A stretch of DNA of 64,000 nt from CALDCK01 sp050618055 (lineage in GTDB: Bacteria > Myxococcota_A > UBA9160 > SMWR01). The position numbers and the translations under genes are program-made. The stretch lies in the NCBI GenBank assembly GCA_050618055.1, contig JBNLVK010000248.1, positions 25,367 to 89,366 of the forward strand, written 5' to 3'. Each line of letters starts with the position of its first letter. Positions within the stretch are counted from its first letter, which is position 1. This document shows positions 43,822 to 52,742 of the stretch, one piece after another. The notes below the pieces were generated by a model. It was given only the letters and a program-made list of their open reading frames with translations. It did no database searches and was not told the DNA's origin.

Positions 43822-45225
43822 GTGCTGAGATCCCACGCGAAGCTGATTCGCTCCCTGCTGCTGACCCTCGACGTGTTGGTTTCGGCTCTCGTGTTCGTGG
43901 CCGCCGCCTCCACGCCGCAACTGCTCACCACCACGACCGGCAGCGCCGACGCAGCGAGCCTGCTGGTGCCGGCGCTGGTGGCGTGCCTGGCCTGGCCGCT
44001 GATCCTCGAGCAGCTCGACCTCTACGAGTCGCAGCGCCGCCGCGACACGGCCCACGTGCTGGGAAGGCTCGCACTGGCGGGAAGCATCTCGACGGCGCTG
44101 GTGGCCGCCGCGGCCGGCATCTCCGGCGCGCCGGTGCGGCCGCTGTTCGCGCTGGTGGTGGGCGCCGGCCAGTTCGTGCTGCTCTCGACGCTTCGCGTCA
44201 CCGCGCTCTCCGGCATTCGCCTGATGCGCCGCCGCGGACACAACTACCGCAACGTGCTGATCGTCGGCACGGGCACGCGGGCGCGTCACGTGCTCTACCA
44301 GCTCCAGCGCCACCCGGAGTGGGGCCTGCGCGTGATCGGCTTCATGGACGAGCACGACACGCCCCACGACGCGCGCATCCCCGCCACGCGCGTGTTCAAG
44401 TTCGTCGACCTCCAGGACATCATCCGCGAGAAGGTCGTCGACGAGGTGATCGTCGCCTGCCCGCGCTCGATGCTGGCGTCGATCGGCCCGGTGGTGGCCG
44501 TCTGCGCGACCGCCGGCATTCCGATGACGCTGCTCTCCGACCTCTACGGCGACTACCTGCCGCCGCCGCGCGTCACCCACTTCGGCTCGCTGGCCGCGCT
44601 CTCCTTCGCGCCGGTCCACCACAGCCGCACCAAGCTGGTGGTGAAGCGGGTGATCGACGTGGTGGGCGCCTCCGTCGCGCTGGTCGTGTCGGCGCCGATC
44701 ATCGGGCTGGCCGCCATCGCCATCAAGCTCGACTCGCCGGGCCCGGTGCTGTTCCGCCAGATCCGCTGCGGCATGAACGGGCGCCACTTCAAGATCTGCA
44801 AGCTGCGCACGATGTTCGTGGACGCCGAGGAGCAGAAGGCGGAGCTGATGGGCCTGAACGAGATGGACGGCCCGGTGTTCAAGATCCGCGACGACCCGCG
44901 CGTGACCCGCGTGGGCCGCGTCCTGCGCCGCCTGTCGCTGGACGAGCTGCCCCAGTTCTGGAACGTGCTGGTGGGCGACATGAGCCTGGTCGGACCGCGT
45001 CCGCCGGTGCCGATCGAGGTGGCCGAGTACGCGACCTTCGACCGGCGCCGCCTGTCCATGCGACCCGGCATCACCTGCCTGTGGCAGGTGAACGGCCGCA
45101 ACAGCATCGGGTTCGCCGACTGGGTGAAGCTCGACCTCGAGTACATCGACACCTGGTCGCTGTCCCAGGACGTGAAGATCCTGGCCAAGACGGTCCCGGC
45201 CATCGTGAGGGGCACCGGCTCCTGA
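43822..45225 (+). CDS. Exopolysaccharide polyprenyl glycosylphosphotransferase
   Basis: 467 residues from a GTG start with a weak upstream GGAAAAAG. Four hydrophobic helices occupy the first 130 residues, then a CoA-binding-like Rossmann segment (NYRNVLIVGTGTRARHVL), then one more helix and the catalytic bacterial sugar transferase domain with KRVIDVVGASVAL, CKLRTMFVDAEEQ, LDELPQFWNVLVGDM and SLVGPRPP. It starts lipid-linked oligosaccharide synthesis by moving a sugar phosphate from UDP-sugar to polyprenyl phosphate. It is the initiating enzyme of a polysaccharide locus; the structured leader upstream probably controls it. The rest of the polysaccharide genes are not adjacent. Confidence 0.9.
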   Translation: MLRSHAKLIRSLLLTLDVLVSALVFVAAASTPQLLTTTTGSADAASLLVPALVACLAWPLILEQLDLYESQRRRDTAHVLGRLALAGSISTALVAAAAGISGAPVRPLFALVVGAGQFVLLSTLRVTALSGIRLMRRRGHNYRNVLIVGTGTRARHVLYQLQRHPEWGLRVIGFMDEHDTPHDARIPATRVFKFVDLQDIIREKVVDEVIVACPRSMLASIGPVVAVCATAGIPMTLLSDLYGDYLPPPRVTHFGSLAALSFAPVHHSRTKLVVKRVIDVVGASVALVVSAPIIGLAAIAIKLDSPGPVLFRQIRCGMNGRHFKICKLRTMFVDAEEQKAELMGLNEMDGPVFKIRDDPRVTRVGRVLRRLSLDELPQFWNVLVGDMSLVGPRPPVPIEVAEYATFDRRRLSMRPGITCLWQVNGRNSIGFADWVKLDLEYIDTWSLSQDVKILAKTVPAIVRGTGS

Positions 45226-45283
45226 CCGACCCCCGGGCGCTTTCGGGTGGCGCTCGGGTGGCCATGCGTCCACCCTTGGCCGG

Positions 45284-46912
45284 GTGAGGGGTCCGGCGTC
45301 CCGGCGAGCTGTGTGCGGGGTGGTGCTGTGTGCGCTGCTCGCCGCCTGCGGCGACCTGGATCGCACCCGGCTGCGCGCCCGCTTCGGGAACGTCGCGGCG
45401 CAGCTGGCGCTGGGCCGCGCCTACGCCGAAGGCGAGGGCGTCGAGGCCGACGTGCAGGAGGCCGCCCGCTGGTACGGCGAGGCCGCCGACCAGGGCCGAC
45501 CCGAGGCGCTGATCGCGCTGGTGGTGCTGTACGCGACCGGCGGCGCGGCGGGCGACGCGGACCCGGAGCAGGCGAAGGCCTGGGCCGAGCGCGCCGCGCG
45601 CGAGGGCCGCACGCAGGAGCTGCTCGCGCTGGCCGCGCGCCACCGGGAGGGCGACGGCATGCGCGCCGATCCGCGCACCTCGGCGGCGATCCTGCGGGCG
45701 CTGGCCGACGCCGGCGACGCCGAGGCCCAGTTCCGCCTGGGACGCCAGTACGCCATGGGAGAGGGAATGCTGCTCGACCTGGGCGCCGCCGCCAACTGGT
45801 ACGAGAAGGCCGCGCTCCAGGGCCACGCCGAGGCGCAGAATTTCCTGGGCTTCCTCTACGTGATCGACGCCGGGCCGCCGCGCGACTACCCGAAGGCGTC
45901 CGGCTGGTTCGAGAAGGCGGCGGAGCAGGGGCAGCTCGAGGCGATGCTCAACCTGGGCCGCATGTACGAGAAGGGCCTGGGCGTCGAGGCCGATGCGGCG
46001 AAGGCCGACGCGCTGATCCAGCGGGCGGCCGAGGGTGGCGTGGCCGAGGCCGAGTACCAGTGGGCGCTGCGGCCGCCGGAGGGCGCGGACGCCGACGCCC
46101 ACCTGCTGGAGTGGGCGGGCCGGGCCGCAGCCCAGGGGCACAGCGGGGCCGCGCTGCGTCTGGCCGCCTGGCACGCCGACGGCGAGGGCGGCCAGCCGGA
46201 CGCCGCCGAGGCGCTGCGGTGGTACCGCGTCGGCGCGGAGGCGGGCGATCCCCGGTCGCAGTACGAGCTCGCGGATCGTCTCGCCGACGGCATCGGCGCG
46301 GACGCGGACCCCGAGGAGGCCTTCGCCTGGATGCGCAAGGCGGCGGGCCAGGGGCACGTCCCAGCGATGAACAAGATGGGCATCCTCTACCAGTACGGCA
46401 TCGGTACGGAGGCCAGTCCGTCGGAAGCCGTCGTCTGGTACGAGCGTGCTGCGCAGCGGGGGAGCAGCGAAGGCATGCTGAACCTCGCACTCGCCATGGC
46501 GCGGGGCGACGCCGGCAGGCAAGACGACTTCGCGGGGGCGTATCCGTGGATCCGACGCGCCGCGGAGGCCGGCCTGGCGGACGCGCAGCTGGTGCTGGGA
46601 CTCTGGCTGCGCGCCGGCCGCGGAACCGAAGCGGATCCGGACGAGGCCTTCGTCTGGATCGAACGCGCGGCGCGCCAGAACCACCCGGTCGCGCTGACCC
46701 AGCTGGGCGCCAGCTTCGAGAAGGGGGTCGGCGTCGAGGCCGACCCGGTACGCGCCCACATGGCCTACGCGCTGGCCGTGGACGCGGGCCTGGACGACGC
46801 CCGCGGCGATCGCGACCGGCTGGCGCGGCGGCTGTCCGCGGCGCAGCGATCCCGTTCGGCGGCACTCGCCGGCCAGTGGGCCGAGGCCGGGGAGGCCACG
46901 CCCGCCGAATGA
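45284..46912 (+). CDS. Sel1-repeat lipoprotein
   Basis: 542 residues from a GTG start. The lipobox LAAC (Cys22) is followed by about fourteen Sel1/TPR-like repeats of 36 residues. Examples are AAQLALGRAYAEGEGVEAD, AQFRLGRQYAMGEGM and AMNKMGILYQYGIGTEAS, with the usual A..LG..Y..G.G pattern. It should be a periplasmic solenoid that binds partner proteins, often cell-wall-active or signalling. Its stop overlaps the start of the membrane MutS-like gene (ATGA), so the two proteins are made together. Last residues are low complexity. It follows the glycosylphosphotransferase by 58 bp. Confidence 0.85.
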   Translation: MRGPASRRAVCGVVLCALLAACGDLDRTRLRARFGNVAAQLALGRAYAEGEGVEADVQEAARWYGEAADQGRPEALIALVVLYATGGAAGDADPEQAKAWAERAAREGRTQELLALAARHREGDGMRADPRTSAAILRALADAGDAEAQFRLGRQYAMGEGMLLDLGAAANWYEKAALQGHAEAQNFLGFLYVIDAGPPRDYPKASGWFEKAAEQGQLEAMLNLGRMYEKGLGVEADAAKADALIQRAAEGGVAEAEYQWALRPPEGADADAHLLEWAGRAAAQGHSGAALRLAAWHADGEGGQPDAAEALRWYRVGAEAGDPRSQYELADRLADGIGADADPEEAFAWMRKAAGQGHVPAMNKMGILYQYGIGTEASPSEAVVWYERAAQRGSSEGMLNLALAMARGDAGRQDDFAGAYPWIRRAAEAGLADAQLVLGLWLRAGRGTEADPDEAFVWIERAARQNHPVALTQLGASFEKGVGVEADPVRAHMAYALAVDAGLDDARGDRDRLARRLSAAQRSRSAALAGQWAEAGEATPAE

Positions 46913-48729
46913 CCGCGGACGCGAACGAGCCGGCCCGGAGCTGGGATCCGGAGGCCGCCTACCGCAGCGAGCGCGCGGCGCGCGAGGCCACCGCCGAGGC
47001 CGCCGAGCGCCGTGGGTCCCTCGTGTCCCACGCGCGTCTGCTCGTGTTCCTGGCCGGCATCGCCGCCAGCTTCGCGGTGTTCGCGACCGAAACGCTGTCG
47101 GGGGCCTGGCTCGCCCCGATCGCGCTGGCCTTCATGGTGCTCGTCGTCTGGCACGACCGCATCCTGCGCGAAGCGGGGGCGGCGCGCCGCGCGCAGGCCT
47201 TCTACGAGGCCGGCCTCGCGCGCCTCGAGGACCGCTTCGTCGACCTGCCCTGCGGCGATCCCGGACGCGACACGCGCGATCACCCCTCCGCCGACGACCT
47301 CGACTGCCTGGGCCCGGGCTCGCTGTTCCACCGCATCGACACCGCGCGCACCCGGGTGGGTCAGGAGGTGCTGGCCGACTGGCTGCTCGCCGGCGCCGAC
47401 CCGGCGACCGTGCGCGCACGGCAATCGGCAGTGGCCGACCTGCGTCCGCGCCTGGTGCTGCGCGAAGGGCTCGGCACGCTCGGCGAGGACGAGCGCGAGG
47501 CCGTGGAGTCCGAGGCACTGGTGCACTGGGGGCAGACGCGGGCCACCCGCTTCGCTCCCGCCGAGCGCTGGATGGCGCAGCTGCTGCCGCTGCTCAGCCT
47601 GGGGACGATCGCGGGCTGGTGGTTCGGCGGGTTGCCGCTGCTGCTGCTGGCCGTCGCGTTCGGCGTGCAGATCGGCTTCGCGGCGCGCCTGCGCCCCCGC
47701 GTGCGGGCGGTGATCCAGGGCGTCGAGGCGCCGGCCCGCGACCTCTCGCTGCTGGCCGACCTGCTGTCGACGGTCGAGTCCGAGGACTTCCAGGCCGAGC
47801 GGCTGAGCGCGCTCCAGCAGGAGCTGGTCGGGGCGGAGACCGGGGCGTCGCGACGCATCGCGGCGCTGCGCCGCCAGGTCGACCTGCTCGACGCCCGGCG
47901 CAACCAGCTGTTCGCCCCGTTCGCCGGGCTGCTGCTGTGGGCCACCCATCGCGCCTTCGCGATCGAGGCCTGGCGCGCCCGCAGCGGTCCGCAGCTGCAC
48001 GACTGGATCCACGCCTTCGGCGAGGTGGAGGCGCTGGTCTCGCTGGCCTCCTATGCCTACGAGCGTCCCGGCGATCCGTTCCCGGAGCTGCGCGACGGCG
48101 GTCCGGCGTACTTCGCGGCGGAGGGGCTGGGGCACCCGCTGCTGCCGGCGGCCAGCTGTGTGCGCAACGACCTGCGCCTGGACGACGCCTGCCGGCTGGT
48201 GCTGATCAGCGGCTCGAACATGTCGGGCAAGAGCACGTTGCTGCGGGCGGTGGGCGTGAACGCGGTGCTCGCGCTGGCGGGCGGCCCGGTGTGCGCGCGG
48301 CGCCTGGAGATCTCGCCACTCCAGATCGGAGCGTCCGTGCAGCTGCGCGACTCGCTGCTGGGCGGCCAGTCGCGCTTCTACGCCGAGATCCAGCGCCTGG
48401 AGCGGGTCTTCGAGCTGTCGCAGCGCGAGAGCCCGCCGGTGCTCTTCCTGCTCGACGAGATCCTGCACGGCACCAACGCCCAGGAGCGTCGCGCTGGCGC
48501 CGAGGCGGTGGTCCGGGGGCTGCTCGAGCGGGGCGGGGCCGGCCTGGTCACGACCCACGACCTGGCTCTGGCATCGATGGTCGAGGAGCACGCGCCCCGC
48601 GCGGTGAACCGCCACTTCGCCGATCAGGTGGATGGCGACGCCCTGCACTTCGACTACAAGCTGCGCGAAGGCGTGGCGGGCCAGGGCAATGCCCTGGCCC
48701 TGATGCGGGCGGTGGGTCTGCCCGTCTGA
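46909..48729 (+). CDS. Membrane-anchored MutS-like ATPase
   Basis: 606 residues. Two hydrophobic helices near residues 44-83 and another pair near 226-255 suggest membrane insertion. The C-terminus is a MutS core: Walker A SGSNMSGKSTLLR (about 433-444), QLRDSLLGGQSRFYAEIQRL, Walker B LFLLDEILHGTN (about 510-521), and TTHDLALA. The mismatch-recognition domain of true MutS is missing. Membrane MutS-like proteins of this shape occur in several phyla and have no settled role; DNA repair is not implied. Translation is coupled to the Sel1 lipoprotein, so a joint envelope function is likely. The acidic N-terminus is cytoplasmic by the positive-inside pattern of nearby Arg. Confidence 0.85.
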   Translation: MTADANEPARSWDPEAAYRSERAAREATAEAAERRGSLVSHARLLVFLAGIAASFAVFATETLSGAWLAPIALAFMVLVVWHDRILREAGAARRAQAFYEAGLARLEDRFVDLPCGDPGRDTRDHPSADDLDCLGPGSLFHRIDTARTRVGQEVLADWLLAGADPATVRARQSAVADLRPRLVLREGLGTLGEDEREAVESEALVHWGQTRATRFAPAERWMAQLLPLLSLGTIAGWWFGGLPLLLLAVAFGVQIGFAARLRPRVRAVIQGVEAPARDLSLLADLLSTVESEDFQAERLSALQQELVGAETGASRRIAALRRQVDLLDARRNQLFAPFAGLLLWATHRAFAIEAWRARSGPQLHDWIHAFGEVEALVSLASYAYERPGDPFPELRDGGPAYFAAEGLGHPLLPAASCVRNDLRLDDACRLVLISGSNMSGKSTLLRAVGVNAVLALAGGPVCARRLEISPLQIGASVQLRDSLLGGQSRFYAEIQRLERVFELSQRESPPVLFLLDEILHGTNAQERRAGAEAVVRGLLERGGAGLVTTHDLALASMVEEHAPRAVNRHFADQVDGDALHFDYKLREGVAGQGNALALMRAVGLPV

Positions 48730-48738
48730 GGACGGGAG

Positions 48739-50010
48739 CTAGCGGACCTGGACCAGGTCGAAGCGCTCGCTCAGGTCGAACAGCGGGATGCGGGCGGCGA
48801 ACTCCTCGTAGCTCGGGAAGATCGCGCTGACGGAGCGGGTTTCGAGATCCTGGACCAGGATCGCGCGGCCCACCATGTCGAGCGGATCGCCGACGCCGCG
48901 CACCGCCAGGCGATCGTCGCCGGGAAGTCCCGGCAGGGTCACCGAGCGTCGCAGCTCGCCCAGGTTCTGGCGGCGGCCCGCGCGGAGATAGGTGATCGTG
49001 AGATCGCCACCGGCGTTCTGCCAGACCGGATCGGCGTGACCGTCGTCGTTGAAGTCGGAGAGCGCCACGACGTCGCCGTCGGCCCCCGTCGCGATGCTGA
49101 GCAGCACCGTGGGCACGCCCCCGAAGGCCGGCTTCCAGGCCTCGATGTGGCCGGGCTCATCGGTCTGCCACCAGATGTCCGGCCCGCCGTCGGCGTCCAC
49201 GTCCGCCAGACCCGCGAACGACCAGTCGGGATCCACCTCGATGCCGCCGCGGTGCACGAGAGCGCCACCGTCGAGGCCCCAGGTCTCGAGCCTGCTGCCG
49301 CTCGCGTCGCGCACGAGCAGCTCGGGCGGCGCCACGCCGTCGATCTCCGCGACCGCGAGAGCCCGCGAGCCGGCCAGGCTCGGGCTGTTCGATGCGGCGA
49401 CGATCCCCTCGGAGCCCTGGCCGAAGGAGAGCACGACGATCGCGCCCGTGTCCTCGTGCTGCCAGATCTCGTCGAGGGGACCCGCGAACGAAGCGATCTC
49501 GACCAGGTGCCAGGGTTCGGGCAGCGCGGGCACTTCGGCCGCCGGCCAGGCGTTCGACAGGGGCCGGAACTGGGTCCGGGAACAAGGCGAACAGTGCAGG
49601 AAAAGCAGCTCGTCGGCGGGGATCTCCGGTGCGTTGCTGAAGACGATGGTCGGTGACGAGGGGGAGAAGTCGCTCGCCACCAGGGGGTCGCTCGGCGAAG
49701 GATTGCCGATCGCGCGCACGCGGATCACCACGCGATCGCCGATCTCCCCGTCGATGCGGAACGAGGGATCCGTGACGAAGCCAGCCGGGTACTCGTCGCC
49801 GCCATTGCGTGAGGCGAACACCATGTAGCCGTAGATCGACGGTTCGTTCGGCGGCGGCCACGCGAGGGTCGCCTCCGTCACGCCGCGGAGGACGACCAGC
49901 TCGGCCTCGGCGGCTTGCCCGATGCCGATGCAGGCTGCGATTGCCGTCAGGAGCAGCGACGCCCGGGTCGCGATCGTTCCAAGCCTCACCTCGAATTCCC
50001 CCATGAGCAT
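48739..50010 (-). CDS. Secreted FG-GAP/VCBS-repeat protein with a fibronectin-like N-terminal domain
   Basis: 423 residues with a signal peptide ending near ACIGIGQAAEAE. Residues 38-125 form a beta-sandwich of fibronectin-III appearance (ATLAWPPPNEPSIYGYMVFA). CSPC (near residue 140) may form a disulfide. The rest shows FG-GAP/VCBS-type blades: EIDGVAPPELLVRDA, DVDADGGPDIWWQTD and DFNDDGHADPVWQNA, each with an Asp-rich calcium-like loop. It is probably a secreted or surface beta-propeller. Codon use is less GC-biased than in neighbouring genes. Two ATGs are possible (50010 and 50004). It is convergent with the MutS-like gene. Confidence 0.75.
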   Translation of the reverse strand: MLMGEFEVRLGTIATRASLLLTAIAACIGIGQAAEAELVVLRGVTEATLAWPPPNEPSIYGYMVFASRNGGDEYPAGFVTDPSFRIDGEIGDRVVIRVRAIGNPSPSDPLVASDFSPSSPTIVFSNAPEIPADELLFLHCSPCSRTQFRPLSNAWPAAEVPALPEPWHLVEIASFAGPLDEIWQHEDTGAIVVLSFGQGSEGIVAASNSPSLAGSRALAVAEIDGVAPPELLVRDASGSRLETWGLDGGALVHRGGIEVDPDWSFAGLADVDADGGPDIWWQTDEPGHIEAWKPAFGGVPTVLLSIATGADGDVVALSDFNDDGHADPVWQNAGGDLTITYLRAGRRQNLGELRRSVTLPGLPGDDRLAVRGVGDPLDMVGRAILVQDLETRSVSAIFPSYEEFAARIPLFDLSERFDLVQVR

Positions 50011-50086
50011 CGAGAAGCGGGGGCAGTCTAGGAGGCGTTGCCGGTGGCTGATGTGACCGCGGTCACCGGTACCGACGGGTCAGCGA

Positions 50087-50704
50087 CTACACGCCGGCGA
50101 GGTGGTCGGTGTGGTTGAAGCGCAGGAGGCTGGGGCTCGGGTGGAGCCGGAGCTCGCTGACGGCGCAGTTGTCCATCACGCGCTTCCACTGGGTGTAGTC
50201 GCCGTCGAGGAGCTGTGCGAAGGCCATGGACAGGGCGCCGCCGTGGGCCACCACGACCACCCGCTCCTCCGCGTGCGACGCGGCGATCCGCTCCAGGGCC
50301 TCGGTGAAGCGCAGCGTGACCGCCAATGGCGACTCGCCGCCGTGGGGCGCGAAGTGGGGGTCCTCGCGCATGTGGTGCCAGAGCCGCTGCACCTCGAAGA
50401 GCTCCCGGTAGGTCTTGCCCTCCCAGCCGCCCAGGTCGTATTCGCGCAGGGCGGGCTCGAGGCGCGGCGCCAGGCCCAGCGCCTCCGCGATCGGCCGGGC
50501 GGTGTGGTGGGCGCGCTGGAGGTCGCTGCTGTAGAGGGCCGTCGCGTCCGGGTAGGTCTCCGCCACGAACCGGGCGACGCGGGCCGCCTGGGCGTGACCG
50601 CGTTCGGTGAGCGGGGTGTCGGTGGATCCGTGCCAGACGCCGTCCAGGTTGGCCGACGTCTCGCCGTGCCGGACCACGACGAGGCACGCGCTAGAGGTCG
50701 ACAT
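50087..50704 (-). CDS. Histidine phosphatase (phosphoglycerate mutase-like) superfamily protein
   Basis: 205 residues. The phosphohistidine motif is RHGETSAN (12-19, His13), and the second histidine lies in VVVAHGGALSM (near residue 155). REYDLGGWEGKTY and SSDLQRAHHTA are typical of the CobC/PhoE/SixA branch. It dephosphorylates a small phosphoester or phosphoprotein. It is the last gene of a minus-strand group with the small hypothetical protein and the metallo-hydrolase; its start overlaps the preceding gene by 14 bp. Substrate unknown. Confidence 0.88.
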   Translation of the reverse strand: MSTSSACLVVVRHGETSANLDGVWHGSTDTPLTERGHAQAARVARFVAETYPDATALYSSDLQRAHHTARPIAEALGLAPRLEPALREYDLGGWEGKTYRELFEVQRLWHHMREDPHFAPHGGESPLAVTLRFTEALERIAASHAEERVVVVAHGGALSMAFAQLLDGDYTQWKRVMDNCAVSELRLHPSPSLLRFNHTDHLAGV

Positions 50705-50930
50705 CGTCCTCGTCGAGTTCCTCGACGCGCACCGGGTGGGGCGCGTACTCGGATCCGTCGTGCCAGCCCTCGATGGCCTCGGCCTGGAGCATCCAGGACG
50801 CGGCCAGGTCGTCGTCGACCACCACGCCGCCGCCGTCGAAGCCCTCGGTGACCGCGTCCCACAGGTCCTGGCCGCCGTTCTCCCACCAGGCGCGGGACGA
50901 GAACTCGTAGTCGATCGCCAGCTTCTTCAC
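50691..50930 (-). CDS. Small acidic protein, unknown function
   Basis: 79 residues from a GTG start, with a net acidic character and a C-terminus of Glu/Asp (VEELDEDDVDL). Aromatic residues are conserved-looking (WWENGGQDLW, WMLQAEAIEGW) and suggest a small alpha/beta fold. No family is recognised. It overlaps the start of the histidine phosphatase by 14 bp and lies 10 bp after the metallo-hydrolase gene. The overlap at both sides and normal codon use support a real gene. Confidence 0.6.
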   Translation of the reverse strand: MKKLAIDYEFSSRAWWENGGQDLWDAVTEGFDGGGVVVDDDLAASWMLQAEAIEGWHDGSEYAPHPVRVEELDEDDVDL

Positions 50931-50940
50931 GCCCGGTGGC

Positions 50941-52071
50941 TCAGCCTGCGACGTAGACGAGACGCCCGTCGTCGTCGTGGTAGCGCTCGGCCTGACCGGC
51001 GATGCGCAGGTGCTCCAGGTGGGCGTAGGTCTCGCTCTCGGCCATCGACCCCCAGCTGCGCGGCTTGAACAGCTGCTGCGAGAACTGCTGGACCGTGGCG
51101 GGTCCCAGCTCCTTCGAGATCTCCTTCACCGTGTCGAGGCGCTCCACGTGGTGGCGCTTGATGGCCTCGGTGCGTCCGGGCAGGTCCTCGAAGGGGTGGC
51201 CGTGGGCCGGCAGCACCCGCTCCACACCCTTGATCTCGGCCACGCGGTCGAGGGAGTAGAAGAACGAGGCCAGCGGATCCGGCGAGGACGCGATGCCCGA
51301 GATGTGCGGCGTGATCGTCGGCAGCACGTGGTCGCCGGCCAGCATGACCCGGCCCTGCGGGTCGTGCAGGCAGAAGTGGTCCGAGGTGTGGCCCGGGGTG
51401 TGGACCACGAACCACTCCCGCCCGGCCAGCATCAGCACGTCGCCGTGCTCGACCGGGTGGGTGATGGTCGGAATGAAGGTGCCGCCCAGCAGCCGCATGG
51501 CCTGCCAGCGCAGGCGGGTCCAGAGCGGCGGTCGCGGGCGCTCGCCGCCCCAGGGTGTGGTGCCCTCGGCGCGGGCGCGCAGCAGGATCCGGTTCGCCTC
51601 CTCCACGGCCTCGCGCAGCGACTCGGGGATCTCGCCCTCGTCGTCGTCCTCGTCGTCCGGTCCGTGGGTGTGCCGGTGGTGGAGCGCCAGCTCGTCGACG
51701 CACACGTCCGGCTCGTCGGCGGCGGCGTAGGGCCCGAAGTGGAAGCTCCGGTGGGCCACGATCTTCGCCCCCGACTCCTTCGCGAAGCGGACCGCGCAGC
51801 CGAAGTGGTCGGGGTGGGAGTGGGTGACCACGACGGTGTGGACGTCCGAGGCCTGGAGCCCCGCCTGGCCGAGGCGCTCCTGGAGCGTCTTCCACGTCCC
51901 CGGCCCGGGCAGGCCCGGGTCGACGACCGCCGCCCCCTCGGAGTCGGTGATCGCGTAGCAGTTCACGTGTCCGAGCCCCGGCAGGTGGATCGGAAGCTCC
52001 ATCCGAAGGACGTTCGGAGCCACCTCGGTCACTTCGGAGCGCGCGGGCTCCTTCTCTTGTCGTCGTGCCAC
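50941..52071 (-). CDS. Metallo-beta-lactamase-fold hydrolase
   Basis: 376 residues from GTG 52071. The metal motif is HSHPDH (84-89), then HTPGHTSDHF, AGDHVLP and LPAHGHPF supply the further ligands of a dinuclear zinc site. An acidic insertion, GPDDEDDDEGEIPE, lies after residue 127, and the C-terminal 90 residues have a helical domain like that of LACTB2-type hydrolases. It could act on acyl-thioester or RNA substrates, but this is not settled. GTG 52071 is preferred over a TTG at 52107. It heads a group with the small acidic protein and the histidine phosphatase. Confidence 0.85.
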   Translation of the reverse strand: MARRQEKEPARSEVTEVAPNVLRMELPIHLPGLGHVNCYAITDSEGAAVVDPGLPGPGTWKTLQERLGQAGLQASDVHTVVVTHSHPDHFGCAVRFAKESGAKIVAHRSFHFGPYAAADEPDVCVDELALHHRHTHGPDDEDDDEGEIPESLREAVEEANRILLRARAEGTTPWGGERPRPPLWTRLRWQAMRLLGGTFIPTITHPVEHGDVLMLAGREWFVVHTPGHTSDHFCLHDPQGRVMLAGDHVLPTITPHISGIASSPDPLASFFYSLDRVAEIKGVERVLPAHGHPFEDLPGRTEAIKRHHVERLDTVKEISKELGPATVQQFSQQLFKPRSWGSMAESETYAHLEHLRIAGQAERYHDDDGRLVYVAG

Positions 52072-52211
52072 GGGGCCGCAGGCTAGCGGGGTCCGGGCTC
52101 CGGGCAAAATGCGGGCCCGGCAGCCAGGTCCACGACCGCGTTGAGTTTTCGGCCGGATTCGCCGAGAATGCCGCCACGGTGCGCGCCCGCGACACCGGCT
52201 GGAGGATCTTC

Positions 52212-52685
52212 ATGCGAAAGCTCGCGCTCTGGCTCGTGTTTCTCCTCACCTTCGCGCCGGCTTCGGCCGTCTTCGCGGACGACGAGGAGGAGTCGGCCGA
52301 CACCGCCGCCGTCGAAGAGGAGGCGGACTTCGAGGACGAGGACGACGACTGGGACGACTTCGACTTCGGAGACGAAGAGGAGAGCGGCTTCGCCGCGTAC
52401 GGCAGCAGCGTGGGCAACCGCTACCTGATCGGAATCAACTCCTTCGCCACCTTCCTGGCCGACCCGGTGATGAGCACGGCCGAGCCCGACGAGGAGTTCG
52501 ACGAGCTTCCCGGGGCGACCGTCACCAAGTACCCGGTGGGCTTCTTCCAGGGCACCCTGCTCGGCGCCTACCGGGCGACCACCGGCGTGCTCGACGTGGT
52601 GCTCGCGCCGCTGACGCCGTTCAAGATGCTGAGTCCCGAGCCCCGCTACCTGCTCTTCGAGAACGCGGAGCACGAGGAGTACTGA
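52212..52685 (+). CDS. Secreted acidic protein resembling exosortase system-associated TIGR04073 proteins
   Basis: 157 residues with a signal peptide (about 1-22), then a long acidic stretch (DDEEESADTAAVEEEADF and EDEDDDWDDFDFGDEEE). The C-terminal 80 residues have GNRYLIGINSFATFLADP, GFFQGTLLGAYRATTGVLDV and a final EPRYLLFE, which resembles the TIGR04073 exosortase-associated pattern (glycine-rich helix, RTGAGVYDV, proline-rich end). The match is by pattern only. GGAGG lies 7 bases before the ATG. The next gene begins 58 bp downstream. Confidence 0.55.
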   Translation: MRKLALWLVFLLTFAPASAVFADDEEESADTAAVEEEADFEDEDDDWDDFDFGDEEESGFAAYGSSVGNRYLIGINSFATFLADPVMSTAEPDEEFDELPGATVTKYPVGFFQGTLLGAYRATTGVLDVVLAPLTPFKMLSPEPRYLLFENAEHEEY

Positions 52686-52742
52686 TCCTCCTTGGGGCCC
52701 TGGATCGCCGCCTGTTAGAATCGGCCGCGAAGGGGGGACGGC

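Noticed and set aside
46909..48729. DNA mismatch repair MutS
   Set aside because: The mismatch-binding and connector domains are absent and membrane helices are present; only the ATPase core is shared.
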